From positions 152,275-216,274 of the forward strand of contig DASRBN010000039.1 in the NCBI GenBank assembly GCA_035653615.1: DNA of 64,000 nt. Reading direction: 5' to 3'. The DNA comes from Ktedonobacteraceae bacterium. GTDB taxonomy: Bacteria; Chloroflexota; Ktedonobacteria; Ktedonobacterales; Ktedonobacteraceae. Below are positions 34,178-43,156 of the stretch, piece by piece (within the stretch, counting starts at the first letter, position 1; the number at the start of each line of letters is the position of its first letter). The notes beneath the pieces were generated by a model. It worked only from the letters and a program-made list of their open reading frames with translations, was not told the origin of the DNA and searched no databases. A program made the position numbers and the translations under genes.

Positions 34178-37100
34178 TTATCCTCGCACATCCTTTCGTT
34201 TCAGGAATATGCCGGTAAGGGCGGTAAGAACGAGGATGGTGGCGGCAAGAGCGATCCAGGCGAGTGCGATACGCTGTATTCCATCTGCCTGCGTGTAGAT
34301 AGAATACAGCGTCCCGTGATAGGTAGGGTCATTACCAAAGAGTTTGCCGCCGTCGATCTTGTCGCTATGTAAGCCAAACGAGGTGCCGAGGGCCGTCAAA
34401 GCCCAGCGCGATGGGAAAAGCGCGGCCATTCCCTGCGTGAACCAGTCCTTCAGTGGAATGATGGAGCCGGCAAAGATGACCTGTGGAATGATAACGATGG
34501 GGAGCAGGCTATTCGCTGTGTCATCGTTGGGTGAAGCTGCCGAGATCAGCAATCCGAGTATCACTCCGGCTATTGCGGCAAGCGCGAGTGTGATATATGT
34601 CTCTATGAATGGTTGCAGGAAGACGCTTTGCGAAAATGGTTCAAAGGCATACAAAATGAGGAGCATTGAAGCGCTTTGGAGCAGAGCCAGTATACCCAAT
34701 ACTGTTATTTTAGAAAGCAGGTAGGGCACGATGCCGAGATTGACGGCCCGCTCGCGCTGATAAATCGCGGCCTCTTTCACAATCTCACGCGTCCCATTGA
34801 TGGTACCGAACAGCACGGCGAAGAAACTGATGAGGAAGATGACGCGTTGCGCATCGCCACTATCGGCGGGAACGATAAAATTTTGCAGAGCCTGATTTGT
34901 GCCGCCATGTGCCTGGGCATACTGCATACCATCAGGATCGGTATTGAGAAACGTGACGATTTGACTGCAATCTACCGTGGGAGGCAGTGTAGAGATATTA
35001 GGAAGCGCAAGTGGACCCGAGGAGGTGATGATCTCCGTCTGGCATTGGACAATATTGCCAGGACTGAGAATGCCGCCTCCGATTTCGAATCGAACCAGGA
35101 GCATGAGCAGCAGCGCGACCAGAGGAGCTTGCAGGAGCAGGATGCTGAGGTTGCTGGCATTATTTTTGAGCAATTCAACATGGCGCATGCTGAGCAGGAT
35201 AAATTGCTTCCAGGGATTGCCGCGTTTCGAACGCTTTCCTTGTGTTGCTTTTGGCTTTTTTGGGGCTGAAATTGCGACCTTGCCCGTTGGTTCTTTTACA
35301 TCGCGCAGAGGTTGCGCCACGTAGGTTTGATAATCTTTGGAGGTGCGGAAGTGCAGCTCGGCCTCTTCAGGGATGTCTCTATTCTCTTCGGTAGCTTCAA
35401 GATTGCTATAAATTTCCGCGAAATCATCTCTATTGAAGAAAATCTTTGCCTGGTCGGGAGGCCCGAAGTAAGCGAGAAGCCCACCCTGGGCCAGAAAACA
35501 GACGTAGTCGCAGGTACTGATGTTGCTCGTGGCATGGGTAACCAGGATAATGGTATGTCCTTTATCGGCGAGCTTGCGCAAAAGGAACATCATCTTCCGA
35601 TCCAGTCCGGGGTCAAGACCAGAGGTGGGCTCGTCGAGGAAAAAGAGTGGGGGATTGGCCAGTAATTCCAGGGCGATAGAAACACGTTTGCGCTGGCCAC
35701 CCGAGAGTTTTCTGATGAGCAGGTTGCGCCTCTCCGCTATCTCTACATCTTCCAGTACTTCTTCGATACGCTGCTGTATTTGTTCGTGTGTGAAGTCTTT
35801 CGGCAGGCGCATCTTTGCCGCATAATAGAGCGCGCGTTCAACGGTCAGGTCACGGTGGACGATATCATCCTGGGGGACGTAGCCGATCTGGGCGCTGAAA
35901 GCCGCGAGGTTGCGGTAATAATCCTGTCCATTGTAAAGCACCTGGCCGTCATCCGCCGGCCGCAGGCCGCTCAATGCGCCAAGCAGGGTGGATTTTCCGG
36001 CGCCGGAACCTCCAACGATGGCGACGAATTTACGCGGCGCAATGGAGAGGGAGATGTTGTTGAGCAGGGTCGTGCGGTTATGGCCATATTTTTTGAGGTT
36101 GAGTGCGTCGAGGCGAATGAAATTACTTTCGTCGTACTGAGCGAGCTGGTTGCCTTCGAAGATGAGCCGGTAAGGGCCAATACGAATTTCATCGCTCATT
36201 CTGAGCAGGTGGTTTGTGGCCTGTTGACCGTTGACGTAGATGTGATTCGTGCTATTCAGGTCGATGATGCGGTAGGTTCCGCCCTCTCGTAGCAGGCGCG
36301 CATGATGGGCGGAAACCTGGGGATGCGCCAGCACGACTTCATTATCTGGGAGTCTTCCAATGGTTACTTCCGCGTTACGCAGGCTGATCGGGCGTACCGG
36401 CGGCAATTCGTCCTCTGTCTCGCTTTTTCGGTCATGATAGGTAATGGTGACGAAAGTGCCATTCTCGTTGCCAATACGGAAGATATCTCCCTGGGTGAGC
36501 ACTTTTCGGAAGTGTTCATCGCCACGGATTTTGCGGCCCTGATAGAGGAGTCCGTTGAGGGTTTTCTCACGCTCCTGATGTGGATGGATCAGGACGAACT
36601 GGTTGCCCTCGCGAACAATTTGCATATGCTGAGCTGAGACGCACTGGGCGGGTATGGCTATGTCGTTGCTGCTGCTCCTCCCGATACTGGTAACCGGTTT
36701 ATCGAGTACGTAGACCTGCCTGTTACTGAAAGCATTGCTGCTGATTTCAATGGTTGGTAGGCCGAGAGAGGAGAGGGGCGCTATTTCCGTCTCATCTAGC
36801 CTGGTGCCGGGAGATACTGCCAGTTGAGTCGCGTTAGCTTCCGGCCTTAATGAGCGTGCTGTTGGTGCTTGCAGTGTAAGCGTATCAGATGGTTCTTTTT
36901 GCTCCTGGCGATGAAGAGAGATGAGGAAGGATGTATCTGTGCCTATTTCCACAAGGGTATGATCGCCAAGAGTGCTTGCAGTGATAGGACTTTTGTTGAC
37001 GATGAGCGCGCTGGCTTGAGGGTGTTTTTCGATATGCCAGATTCCGTTTTTGCGGAGCAGGCGGGCATGAAATGGCGCGATAGCGGGATCATTGCTGATG

Positions 37101-37228
37101 ACGATATCGTTGCCTGGATCGCTGCCAAGGGTGATGCTATGGCCCATCATGGGATAGGAGTTGCCTCGCAGAGGGCCTGTGAGGAACCAGACGGAGCCAG
37201 CGTTCTGAATTACCTCTTCTGTTGGCAA
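34178..37228 (-). CDS. Triple-FHA ABC transporter (ATPase fused to ABC-2 membrane domain)
   Basis: Fusion of 1016 residues. Three FHA phosphothreonine-binding domains lie at roughly 20-95 (TLGSDPGNDIVISND), 165-260 (SIGRSSSNDIAIPA) and 285-360 (TIGRLPDNEVVLAHPQVSAH). The ABC ATPase at about 385-620 has Walker A VGGSGAGKSTLLGAL, signature KLSGGQRKRVSIALELL and Walker B LFFLDEPTSGLD. The ABC-2 permease at about 680-1010 has six or so helices. The order matches half-transporters of the Rv1747/ABCG type, which are regulated by Ser/Thr kinases through their FHA domains. The third domain has the most complete FHA signature (SxxH and N). Substrate unknown; no kinase is adjacent. Confidence 0.87.
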   Translation of the reverse strand: MPTEEVIQNAGSVWFLTGPLRGNSYPMMGHSITLGSDPGNDIVISNDPAIAPFHARLLRKNGIWHIEKHPQASALIVNKSPITASTLGDHTLVEIGTDTSFLISLHRQEQKEPSDTLTLQAPTARSLRPEANATQLAVSPGTRLDETEIAPLSSLGLPTIEISSNAFSNRQVYVLDKPVTSIGRSSSNDIAIPAQCVSAQHMQIVREGNQFVLIHPHQEREKTLNGLLYQGRKIRGDEHFRKVLTQGDIFRIGNENGTFVTITYHDRKSETEDELPPVRPISLRNAEVTIGRLPDNEVVLAHPQVSAHHARLLREGGTYRIIDLNSTNHIYVNGQQATNHLLRMSDEIRIGPYRLIFEGNQLAQYDESNFIRLDALNLKKYGHNRTTLLNNISLSIAPRKFVAIVGGSGAGKSTLLGALSGLRPADDGQVLYNGQDYYRNLAAFSAQIGYVPQDDIVHRDLTVERALYYAAKMRLPKDFTHEQIQQRIEEVLEDVEIAERRNLLIRKLSGGQRKRVSIALELLANPPLFFLDEPTSGLDPGLDRKMMFLLRKLADKGHTIILVTHATSNISTCDYVCFLAQGGLLAYFGPPDQAKIFFNRDDFAEIYSNLEATEENRDIPEEAELHFRTSKDYQTYVAQPLRDVKEPTGKVAISAPKKPKATQGKRSKRGNPWKQFILLSMRHVELLKNNASNLSILLLQAPLVALLLMLLVRFEIGGGILSPGNIVQCQTEIITSSGPLALPNISTLPPTVDCSQIVTFLNTDPDGMQYAQAHGGTNQALQNFIVPADSGDAQRVIFLISFFAVLFGTINGTREIVKEAAIYQRERAVNLGIVPYLLSKITVLGILALLQSASMLLILYAFEPFSQSVFLQPFIETYITLALAAIAGVILGLLISAASPNDDTANSLLPIVIIPQVIFAGSIIPLKDWFTQGMAALFPSRWALTALGTSFGLHSDKIDGGKLFGNDPTYHGTLYSIYTQADGIQRIALAWIALAATILVLTALTGIFLKRKDVRG

Positions 37229-37394
37229 GTGCGACTCCTCTCTGCACTATGATTTGGAAGCGCAGCAAATTACCGATCAATGCATAAAGTGTATCCTCCG
37301 TAGGCCATTATATTGTAGTGCTGGCGCAGTAGCAAGATATAGGAAGAGACGGAAGGAATCATGGTTTTTATAGACTTTCAACCTGTTGATCTAT

Positions 37395-37748
37395 CTACAC
37401 ATCCTGGATCGCGAACTGCTCGCTCTTGCCGCCTCTCGCCCTTGTCAGTATCCTCTTCAGCAGGTCAGCTTTTTTGCCGGCAGTTGAAAGATTCATACCC
37501 CTGGCAATCGTTTTTAGCTCATCTACTTTTTTCTTGTTCAGTTCGCTTTCGGTAAAAGACATCTCTGCTATGGATTGTGGGGGAAGTTCAGGCTGGCTGA
37601 AGTCTTCGAGTGGTGCAACATGCTGGGTGAGTTGCCCGCATTCGACATCTGGCATACGGCGGAGCAGGAGGACGACGTTGGCAAGCAGATCGGCGAGTTC
37701 GTGTGTTTTCATCTGTTCAAGCTCGGAGATGGTGAGACGCGTTTTCAT
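37395..37748 (-). CDS. SAP-domain protein downstream of parA
   Basis: Small protein of 117 residues. The C-terminal part, ELNKKKVDELKTIARGMNLS followed by AGKKADLLKRIL, matches a SAP/Rho-N-like helix-extended-helix DNA-binding fold. The N-terminal part is helical with a weakly similar pattern (ELEQMKTHELADLLANVVLL). It starts 23 bases after the parA-like gene on the same strand, so it may be its DNA-binding partner in place of a ParB. That role is inference. Confidence 0.6.
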   Translation of the reverse strand: MKTRLTISELEQMKTHELADLLANVVLLLRRMPDVECGQLTQHVAPLEDFSQPELPPQSIAEMSFTESELNKKKVDELKTIARGMNLSTAGKKADLLKRILTRARGGKSEQFAIQDV

Positions 37749-37771
37749 AAGTGGCTCCTCATATTCACGTA

Positions 37772-38647
37772 TTATTCAAATCGACTGGCTTCCCGGATTC
37801 TTTGCGAGTGGAAGTGATGGATGCGCGAGATAAATTCTCCGGCAACGTCCTGGAATTGGCGTTGTAATTTCCCCTGGTACTCGTTGGTGGAGTAGAGGGC
37901 GCTGATGGGCAGGTGGCCGTCGGCGGCAGCGGCAACAACGATACTATCGCTGATCGTATGCTTGAACACTTTGCCGGGATATTCGTAATAGACCTGGTTG
38001 CAATAGTCAGTGTGCAGCCGCGTATTCGCCTTGATGCGAGTCAGTATGATGCCGCCAAGTACCGGGCCGCTGAATGTTGCGCCACGTGGTACTGAAGCGA
38101 AGAGTTTGTTGACCGAGCGCTGTAACAGGCCAATACCGTAGGTTGAGAGGAAATCCGGCACGGTTGGAACCACATAGGCATCGCTGGCCCATAATGCATT
38201 CTTTGTCACCGGATTAAAATTCGGAGGACAATCACAGATAATGTAATCGTACTCGTCGCGAATATCATCAAGGTGACGCTGCAGGACGTTGTAGCCGATG
38301 AAATCCGCCAGGCGCAGGTCTACGTCGACGAGATCGGGATGCGATGGCAGCAGGTCGAAGCCGAAGATAGGCGCTTTCCCCTGGATGACATCTGGAACGA
38401 TGGCATTGCGAATGGAGAAGCGCCTGTTGCTTTGCTCGAAGATGTTATAAGTGGTGCCGTTGCTGTCTTTCCACTGTTTCCAACGTTCCTGCTCCATCAC
38501 ATAGAAGGTGGCGCTGGCCTGCGGGTCGAGATCGACGAGCAGCGTTCTGCGTCCAAAGTATTTTGTCAGAGAGACAGATAGTTCAACTGCCGTGGTTGTT
38601 TTCCCAACACCACCCTTGAAATTGATGATCGTTACTATTCTAGCCAT
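37772..38647 (-). CDS. ParA/Soj-family ATPase
   Basis: Deviant-Walker ATPase of 291 residues. INFKGGVGKTTTAVELS carries the signature Lys pair, LLVDLDPQASATF is the A' motif and YIICDCPPNFNPVTKNAL is Walker B. These proteins position DNA or large complexes by forming ATP-dependent patterns on the nucleoid. No ParB gene or clear parS site is present; the next gene encodes a SAP-domain protein. It may therefore belong to an orphan positioning system rather than the main chromosome partition locus. Confidence 0.85.
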   Translation of the reverse strand: MARIVTIINFKGGVGKTTTAVELSVSLTKYFGRRTLLVDLDPQASATFYVMEQERWKQWKDSNGTTYNIFEQSNRRFSIRNAIVPDVIQGKAPIFGFDLLPSHPDLVDVDLRLADFIGYNVLQRHLDDIRDEYDYIICDCPPNFNPVTKNALWASDAYVVPTVPDFLSTYGIGLLQRSVNKLFASVPRGATFSGPVLGGIILTRIKANTRLHTDYCNQVYYEYPGKVFKHTISDSIVVAAAADGHLPISALYSTNEYQGKLQRQFQDVAGEFISRIHHFHSQRIREASRFE

Positions 38648-38779
38648 AACCCGTCCATGAAGTATTTCCAGGTTTGAGTTTGATGCAGGTATATACCTGG
38701 ACGTAGAGGGAAGAAATGATTAACTACTGATTACTTCTTTCCTAAACATTCAAGATGGAGAATCGGTATGCCACGAAGT

Positions 38780-38816
38780 ACGAACGCCAGGCAATCTAAA
38801 CATGTCCGGCGTTCGT
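38780..38816. other. 9-bp inverted repeat upstream of parA
   Basis: ACGAACGCC (38780-38788) and GGCGTTCGT (38808-38816) are perfect reverse complements with a 19-base spacer, about 135 bases upstream of the parA start and 50 bases beyond the end of the neighbouring secreted-protein gene. There is no T-run, so an operator or partner-binding site is more likely than a terminator. Confidence 0.4.
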
Positions 38817-38866
38817 CTTATAGCTCGCACAGAGGATTACTACTCACCACGAATGGTGATTCACGA

Positions 38867-40156
38867 TTAGAAGGTGTTCACGTGAGAGTCGGCATGCGCA
38901 ATGATGATGTGTACTCCTATGGGAAGGCCATACGAGTTGTTTGCGGTGACAACAACATCGAAGGCGTTCACCGAGGCAGAGGCACGCGATGATGTGACTT
39001 TGAGCGTTTGCTCGTTCACGATAACGTAGCCAAGTCCTGCGATATCAATCCTCGTATTGGGTGCCGGATTAGCTGAAATCGGTACACCGTTTACCACCGC
39101 GTTAACCAGGCTGGTGGTGGCAGAGGCAGATCCCGAAGTGCTAAAAGCCGTCTTTGTGCTGCTCATAACGGTGTCAGCCGAGATGAGGCCACTGAGCAGG
39201 TCCAGTTGCTCGACTGTAGATGAGCTGTTGGCGTTCCCCCCTGCGGGTTGGATTTTTCCGAACGCGGTATCCGTGATTGTTCCGGTACTTCCTATGACCG
39301 GCACCGTGACGCTCGCCACGCTGTTCGTCTTGTTACCGCCAGAGCAACCAATCGATACGTTCGCAAAAGGCCCGCTCTTGACAAAATTTCTGTCGATCTT
39401 GTCGTAGGTAAGCAGGCCGTAAGCCCTGGCACCAACGATTGCCGGGAAACTGAGAACCGTAATACCACTTTCAGCATGCGCGATGAGAATGTGGGTGCCG
39501 ATGGGTAGATTGAAGCCATTAGTTGTAGTCACAACTACGTCGATAGCTGTTACCGAGATGTGCGTCTGGGTATGGTGATTCACAGGACCAACCTGCTCGT
39601 TCAAAATGACGTAACCTAAACCGGGAAGTGTGATCTTTGTATTGGGAGCAGGAGTGCCGTTAATGTGATTGCCCAGAACCACCAGGTTCGTAAAGGTTGA
39701 ATTGTTCGAGCTCGAAGCGCTTGAGCTTGTAGCTGTGCTCGCTGCGACAGCGTCTACTTCGTCAGCGCTAATCAGACCCGAAAGCACATTGACATTTTGC
39801 ACATCAGAGCTTGCCTGAACGCTGACTGTTGACATCGAATAGTTTGTCGTGACTTTATCGACGAGCGAGCCGGATGTGGCGAACCCACTTAGCGATAAAG
39901 AACCCGCCGTGGCACTGACGGTCTTCGATGATGTATTACATCCCAGGCCTACAGGGAAGAGCGGCCCTACACTTGCTATATGCCCGCCCTTTGGGACCTT
40001 CAAATATCCCGCGTAAGCCGATCCATGTGCCACTGCGGGCAATACGCCACTACTAGACGTAACTTTGCTGGAAGCAAGAACTGGAGATGTTACTGCTGTC
40101 AGCATCAACAAAAATACGGAGACGAGTAGAAGTGTGAATCTCATTACAGTTTTCAT
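38867..40156 (-). CDS. Secreted choice-of-anchor-P-type protein, two-repeat
   Basis: Exported protein of 429 residues. A signal peptide starts MKTVMRFTLLLVSVFLLM and ends near VLASSK. The mature part is an internal duplication: each half contains PNTKITLPGLGYVILNEQ or PNTRIDIAGLGYVIVNEQ, then ID/FDVVVT and a final LPIGTHILIAHAES-like segment. This pattern matches secreted proteins labelled choice-of-anchor P in actinobacteria. The function is unknown. It is extracellular and low in charge. ATG at 40156 is chosen because a GGGGGG site precedes it and the signal peptide begins there. Confidence 0.72.
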   Translation of the reverse strand: MKTVMRFTLLLVSVFLLMLTAVTSPVLASSKVTSSSGVLPAVAHGSAYAGYLKVPKGGHIASVGPLFPVGLGCNTSSKTVSATAGSLSLSGFATSGSLVDKVTTNYSMSTVSVQASSDVQNVNVLSGLISADEVDAVAASTATSSSASSSNNSTFTNLVVLGNHINGTPAPNTKITLPGLGYVILNEQVGPVNHHTQTHISVTAIDVVVTTTNGFNLPIGTHILIAHAESGITVLSFPAIVGARAYGLLTYDKIDRNFVKSGPFANVSIGCSGGNKTNSVASVTVPVIGSTGTITDTAFGKIQPAGGNANSSSTVEQLDLLSGLISADTVMSSTKTAFSTSGSASATTSLVNAVVNGVPISANPAPNTRIDIAGLGYVIVNEQTLKVTSSRASASVNAFDVVVTANNSYGLPIGVHIIIAHADSHVNTF

Positions 40157-40229
40157 GGTTCGTTCCCCCCTTATCAACTTTTGTTCTGCGAGGAAGTACC
40201 CCTTCCTCGTTTTCCCCGTGCCATTCTGA

Positions 40230-40258
40230 TTTATAAAATATATTTGATAAATTGTCAA
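40230..40258 (-). promoter_or_regulatory. Sigma70 promoter of the choice-of-anchor gene
   Basis: On the minus strand, TTGACA (40253-40258) and TATAAA (40230-40235) are separated by exactly 17 bases, about 75 bases upstream of the start at 40156. One arm of the 13-bp inverted repeat overlaps the -35 and spacer. Confidence 0.7.
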
Positions 40259-40349
40259 CTGAACAATCAAAATTCAGTAGAAAATCTTGTGTAAATAACA
40301 CATGAGTTTCACAAAAATAAACATGCAATTAAGCGCGACAATTTATCAA
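40244..40349. promoter_or_regulatory. Paired 13-bp inverted repeats, putative operator pair
   Basis: TTGATAAATTGTC (40244-40256) recurs as its exact complement, GACAATTTATCAA (40337-40349), 93 bases away. The first copy overlaps the -35 of the secreted-protein promoter. The 300-base gap around it is A+T-rich and contains no gene. Confidence 0.6.
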
Positions 40350-40457
40350 TGAATTTTATACAAATATAGAGATAGCAGCAGAAAGAGGGGAAACGAGTAG
40401 GAATGCAGCTAACAGGAAGATAGGCCTGCTGTGATCAGGAAATGTGAGAGCAAATGA

Positions 40458-40730
40458 TCAGCGTTTCTCGCGCTGCTCTCGTAGAATAGCGCGCAAGGCG
40501 TCGGCCTGGCCGCGATTATAAGCAGCCGAGCGTATGCCTGGGCCGACAACGGGTAAAGAACTTTTCTCGCGAATCTGGGCGGCTCGTTCACGCTGGATGA
40601 TTTCATGAATCAGCTGCCGGTCGGTTAAGCGCCAGCCGCGTAAGCGGGCCTGTTCGGCGAACCACATAACGCGTGCATAACCGGCGTGGTAGTCGCGCTC
40701 CATTTCTTCTTTTGCAGGCATTTGTTGCAT
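40458..40730 (-). CDS. Small hypothetical protein, 90 residues
   Basis: A 90-residue, highly charged helical protein, starting MQQMPAKEEMERDYHAGYAR and ending REQREKR. AAGGAG lies eleven bases upstream of the ATG. I do not recognise a family. It has no signal peptide or membrane segment and no close operon partner: the choice-of-anchor gene is 300 bases downstream and the ClC gene ends 200 bases upstream. Codon pattern and start site make it plausible, but it could be a chance frame. Confidence 0.45.
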   Translation of the reverse strand: MQQMPAKEEMERDYHAGYARVMWFAEQARLRGWRLTDRQLIHEIIQRERAAQIREKSSLPVVGPGIRSAAYNRGQADALRAILREQREKR

Positions 40731-40929
40731 AACCGGGACTGCTCCTTGAGCAAAGTTTCTGACGCCTTTCGTTCAGACGGCATCACCACAGTTATTATGT
40801 CAGAAAATGAATGCCGGTGTCAATCGGCCCCTGGCAGAGTCTCCGTCTTTGATCGATTTAGAAAAGATCTGAAAAAGAGTGGCAGAGCTTGAAATGCTTT
40901 ACATCTCTACCGCTCCTTCAGGCATGTAG

Positions 40930-43050
40930 CTATGCCGTTTTGCTTGTGGTTGGCTCCCGCTGGACGGCTGCTGCCAGTTTTTCTCTTTCCGCGAGGTATT
41001 GCTGCAAACGCTCTTCTCCTGCCGGACTGACAAGGAAGGTAACCACATCGCCGGGTTTAATGACGGCACTGCCACGGGGGAAAATCAGTTCGTCCTGCCT
41101 GCGAATCGAGACGACGAGGCTTTCAATCGGAAGATGCGCCTCGCGCAGCGGGCGGTCGGCGATGCGCATACCTGGTTCGATTTTCACCTCGATCATTACC
41201 GTTCCTTCAACCACTCCGCGCATGCGGCGGGAGGATTTTGCCAGGGTCTCGCGATATGCGCGCATGATGTCGCTGGCCGAGAGGATTCCTATCACATGCG
41301 GCCCCTCGGGATGTACTTCGAGATCGACGACGGGCGCCCAGCTGATGCGATGGCTGGTAAGCTGTTCCAGTGCAGCGTCAAGCGTGTCATCGGCATGAAT
41401 AACGAACACCCCTTTATTCATTGCTTCCGCGACCTTACATTGGTCGCGCTCATTGAGGGGTATGCGTTGAATATCGGCAACGGTAAGTACGCCTTTCAGA
41501 CCTCCGAGCGGACCAATGACGGGCGCGCCACTCTCCACGCGGCCCTCCAGCATTTTCTCTGCCTCTGCCACTGTTTGTGTGGGTGAGAAGATCAGCCCGG
41601 CCTTCACCATCGCCTGCCTGACTGTCAGGGTAGAAAGCAAGGGGAAAGAGAGTTGCAAGCGGTGAGCAGGCGAATCCGCGCGGGTATCTACCTGGCTGGT
41701 GTAGATGGTGTTTTCACCGACGATAATGGAGGAGATACCAACGGCAATCATAGCCGGGGCAAGCATGGAAAGGTTGCCGGTCATCTCGGCAACCATCAGC
41801 ATCACCGCTAACGGCGCGTGGGCAATGCCACCGAAAAGCGCCATCATACCTACAATGACGAATGGAGCGGGGGTCGCAGGAAGCCCCGGCAGCAGGTGAT
41901 AGGAAACGCGCCAGACCATTGCGCCCAGAAAGCCGCCGATTACCATACCGGGGCCAAAAATACCGCCGGAACCGCCGGAACCGATTGACAGGCCGGTTGT
42001 TATAATCTTGGCAAATGGCAAAGCCAGAAGTACCCAGAGAGGAATGTTAAATAGGCCTGGCCCCATACTGATATTTACCCATCCATATCCCATACCCAGG
42101 GCCTGTGGAATGACCAGTCCAATCAACCCCACGCAGAGTCCGCCGATAGCCGGTTTGATCCAGTTGGGCAAAGGAATCTTATGAAAGAAATGCGTGATGC
42201 CATAGAAGCCTCGCGCGTACAAAACTCCAACCAGCCCGCAGATCAGCCCGAGCACAACGTAGTAGAGCAATTGCGGGGGCGAGGTAAATGCCAGGTTGCC
42301 CTGTGTTCCGAAGATAGGATTCCAGCCCGACCAGAGACCGAAGACGCTGTATCCTACGATGGCTGCCATAAGCGCAGGGATAATTGCTTCGATCTCCAGG
42401 TCATGCTTATAGAGAATTTCAGCGGCGAGCACAGCACCACCAAGTGGGGCGCGGAAGATGGCGCCAATGCCGGAGCCAATGCCTGTGGCAATCGCCAGGC
42501 GACGATCCTGTGAATCAAGGTGTAACCAGGTGCCTAAGAGCGAACCGAACCCGGCGCTGATTTGTGCCGATGGACCCTCGCGACCCGCCGACCCGCCGGA
42601 ACCAATAGTGATGGCTGAGGCAACCAGCTTGATCAAGGGGATACGAGCGCGGATAGGCTTGCCCTGGTGAAATGCAGCTATGGCGGCATCGGTACCGTGT
42701 CCTTCCGCTTCCGGCGCCAGGGTGAATACGATGATGCCCGCCACTAAACCACCGGCGGTAGTGATAACCGGCAGCAGCCAGGGACGAGCAGCCGACCAGA
42801 ATGGTATCGCGGTCATGGTTCCCTCACCGGCAGGATTCGGCGGGAGATACCCCACAATGTTCCCTAAGAGGACCTGGGTGGTGAAGTGGATTGATGCGAA
42901 GAAAGCGATAGCACCCAGCCCGGCAACTAAACCGATCAGGGTACTGAGCAGCAGCCATTTGAGCAGATAGCGCGGGCTCTCGAAGCTGCGGGCCGTGCGT
43001 CGCAGGTGAAAGAGCCGCCGGAAAAAAGTGATGATTGCTGAATAAATCAT
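40930..43050 (-). CDS. ClC-family chloride channel/exchanger with CBS and RCK-C domains
   Basis: Membrane protein of 706 residues. The ClC core (about 30-430) has the three selectivity motifs: GSGGSAGREGPSAQ with the gating Glu, GSGGSGGIFGPGM, and a later helix N region. The Glu suggests a proton-coupled exchanger. Two CBS domains follow (about 470-600), then a TrkA-C/RCK-C domain with VIKPGDVVTFLVSPAGEERL at the end. This three-part layout implies gating by nucleotides and other ligands. ATG at 43050 is preceded by GGGGAGAG; the upstream frame to 43176 overlaps the operator region. The tetR gene is just upstream on the same strand. Confidence 0.9.
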   Translation of the reverse strand: MIYSAIITFFRRLFHLRRTARSFESPRYLLKWLLLSTLIGLVAGLGAIAFFASIHFTTQVLLGNIVGYLPPNPAGEGTMTAIPFWSAARPWLLPVITTAGGLVAGIIVFTLAPEAEGHGTDAAIAAFHQGKPIRARIPLIKLVASAITIGSGGSAGREGPSAQISAGFGSLLGTWLHLDSQDRRLAIATGIGSGIGAIFRAPLGGAVLAAEILYKHDLEIEAIIPALMAAIVGYSVFGLWSGWNPIFGTQGNLAFTSPPQLLYYVVLGLICGLVGVLYARGFYGITHFFHKIPLPNWIKPAIGGLCVGLIGLVIPQALGMGYGWVNISMGPGLFNIPLWVLLALPFAKIITTGLSIGSGGSGGIFGPGMVIGGFLGAMVWRVSYHLLPGLPATPAPFVIVGMMALFGGIAHAPLAVMLMVAEMTGNLSMLAPAMIAVGISSIIVGENTIYTSQVDTRADSPAHRLQLSFPLLSTLTVRQAMVKAGLIFSPTQTVAEAEKMLEGRVESGAPVIGPLGGLKGVLTVADIQRIPLNERDQCKVAEAMNKGVFVIHADDTLDAALEQLTSHRISWAPVVDLEVHPEGPHVIGILSASDIMRAYRETLAKSSRRMRGVVEGTVMIEVKIEPGMRIADRPLREAHLPIESLVVSIRRQDELIFPRGSAVIKPGDVVTFLVSPAGEERLQQYLAEREKLAAAVQREPTTSKTA

Positions 43051-43110
43051 AGTCTCTCCCCTCAAGTCTTTACTCCATTCTTCTTTGCTACTAGCACATC
43101 CATAAATGAG

Positions 43111-43125
43111 TGGGCGGTCGGTCAT
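43111..43125. promoter_or_regulatory. Candidate TetR box upstream of the ClC gene
   Basis: TGGGCGGTCGGTCAT, 61 bases before the ClC start. It shares 13 of 15 bases with the box at 43802-43816 ahead of tetR. GGTCGGTCAT resembles the half-site seen in many TetR-family operators. Confidence 0.45.
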
Positions 43126-43156
43126 AAAAAGGGTTAAAAAAATATCGCCGCTTGCC

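Noticed and set aside
34676..35269. 197-residue plus-strand frame
   Set aside because: Antisense to the membrane domain of the FHA-ABC transporter; no family features.
38874..38889. parS-like TTCACGTGA near the ParA gene
   Set aside because: Only about 10 of 16 positions match the parS consensus and it lies inside the coding end of the secreted-protein gene; there is no ParB.
38768..38992. 74-residue plus-strand frame
   Set aside because: More than half is antisense to the secreted-protein gene and the rest overlaps an inverted repeat; the ribosome site is marginal.
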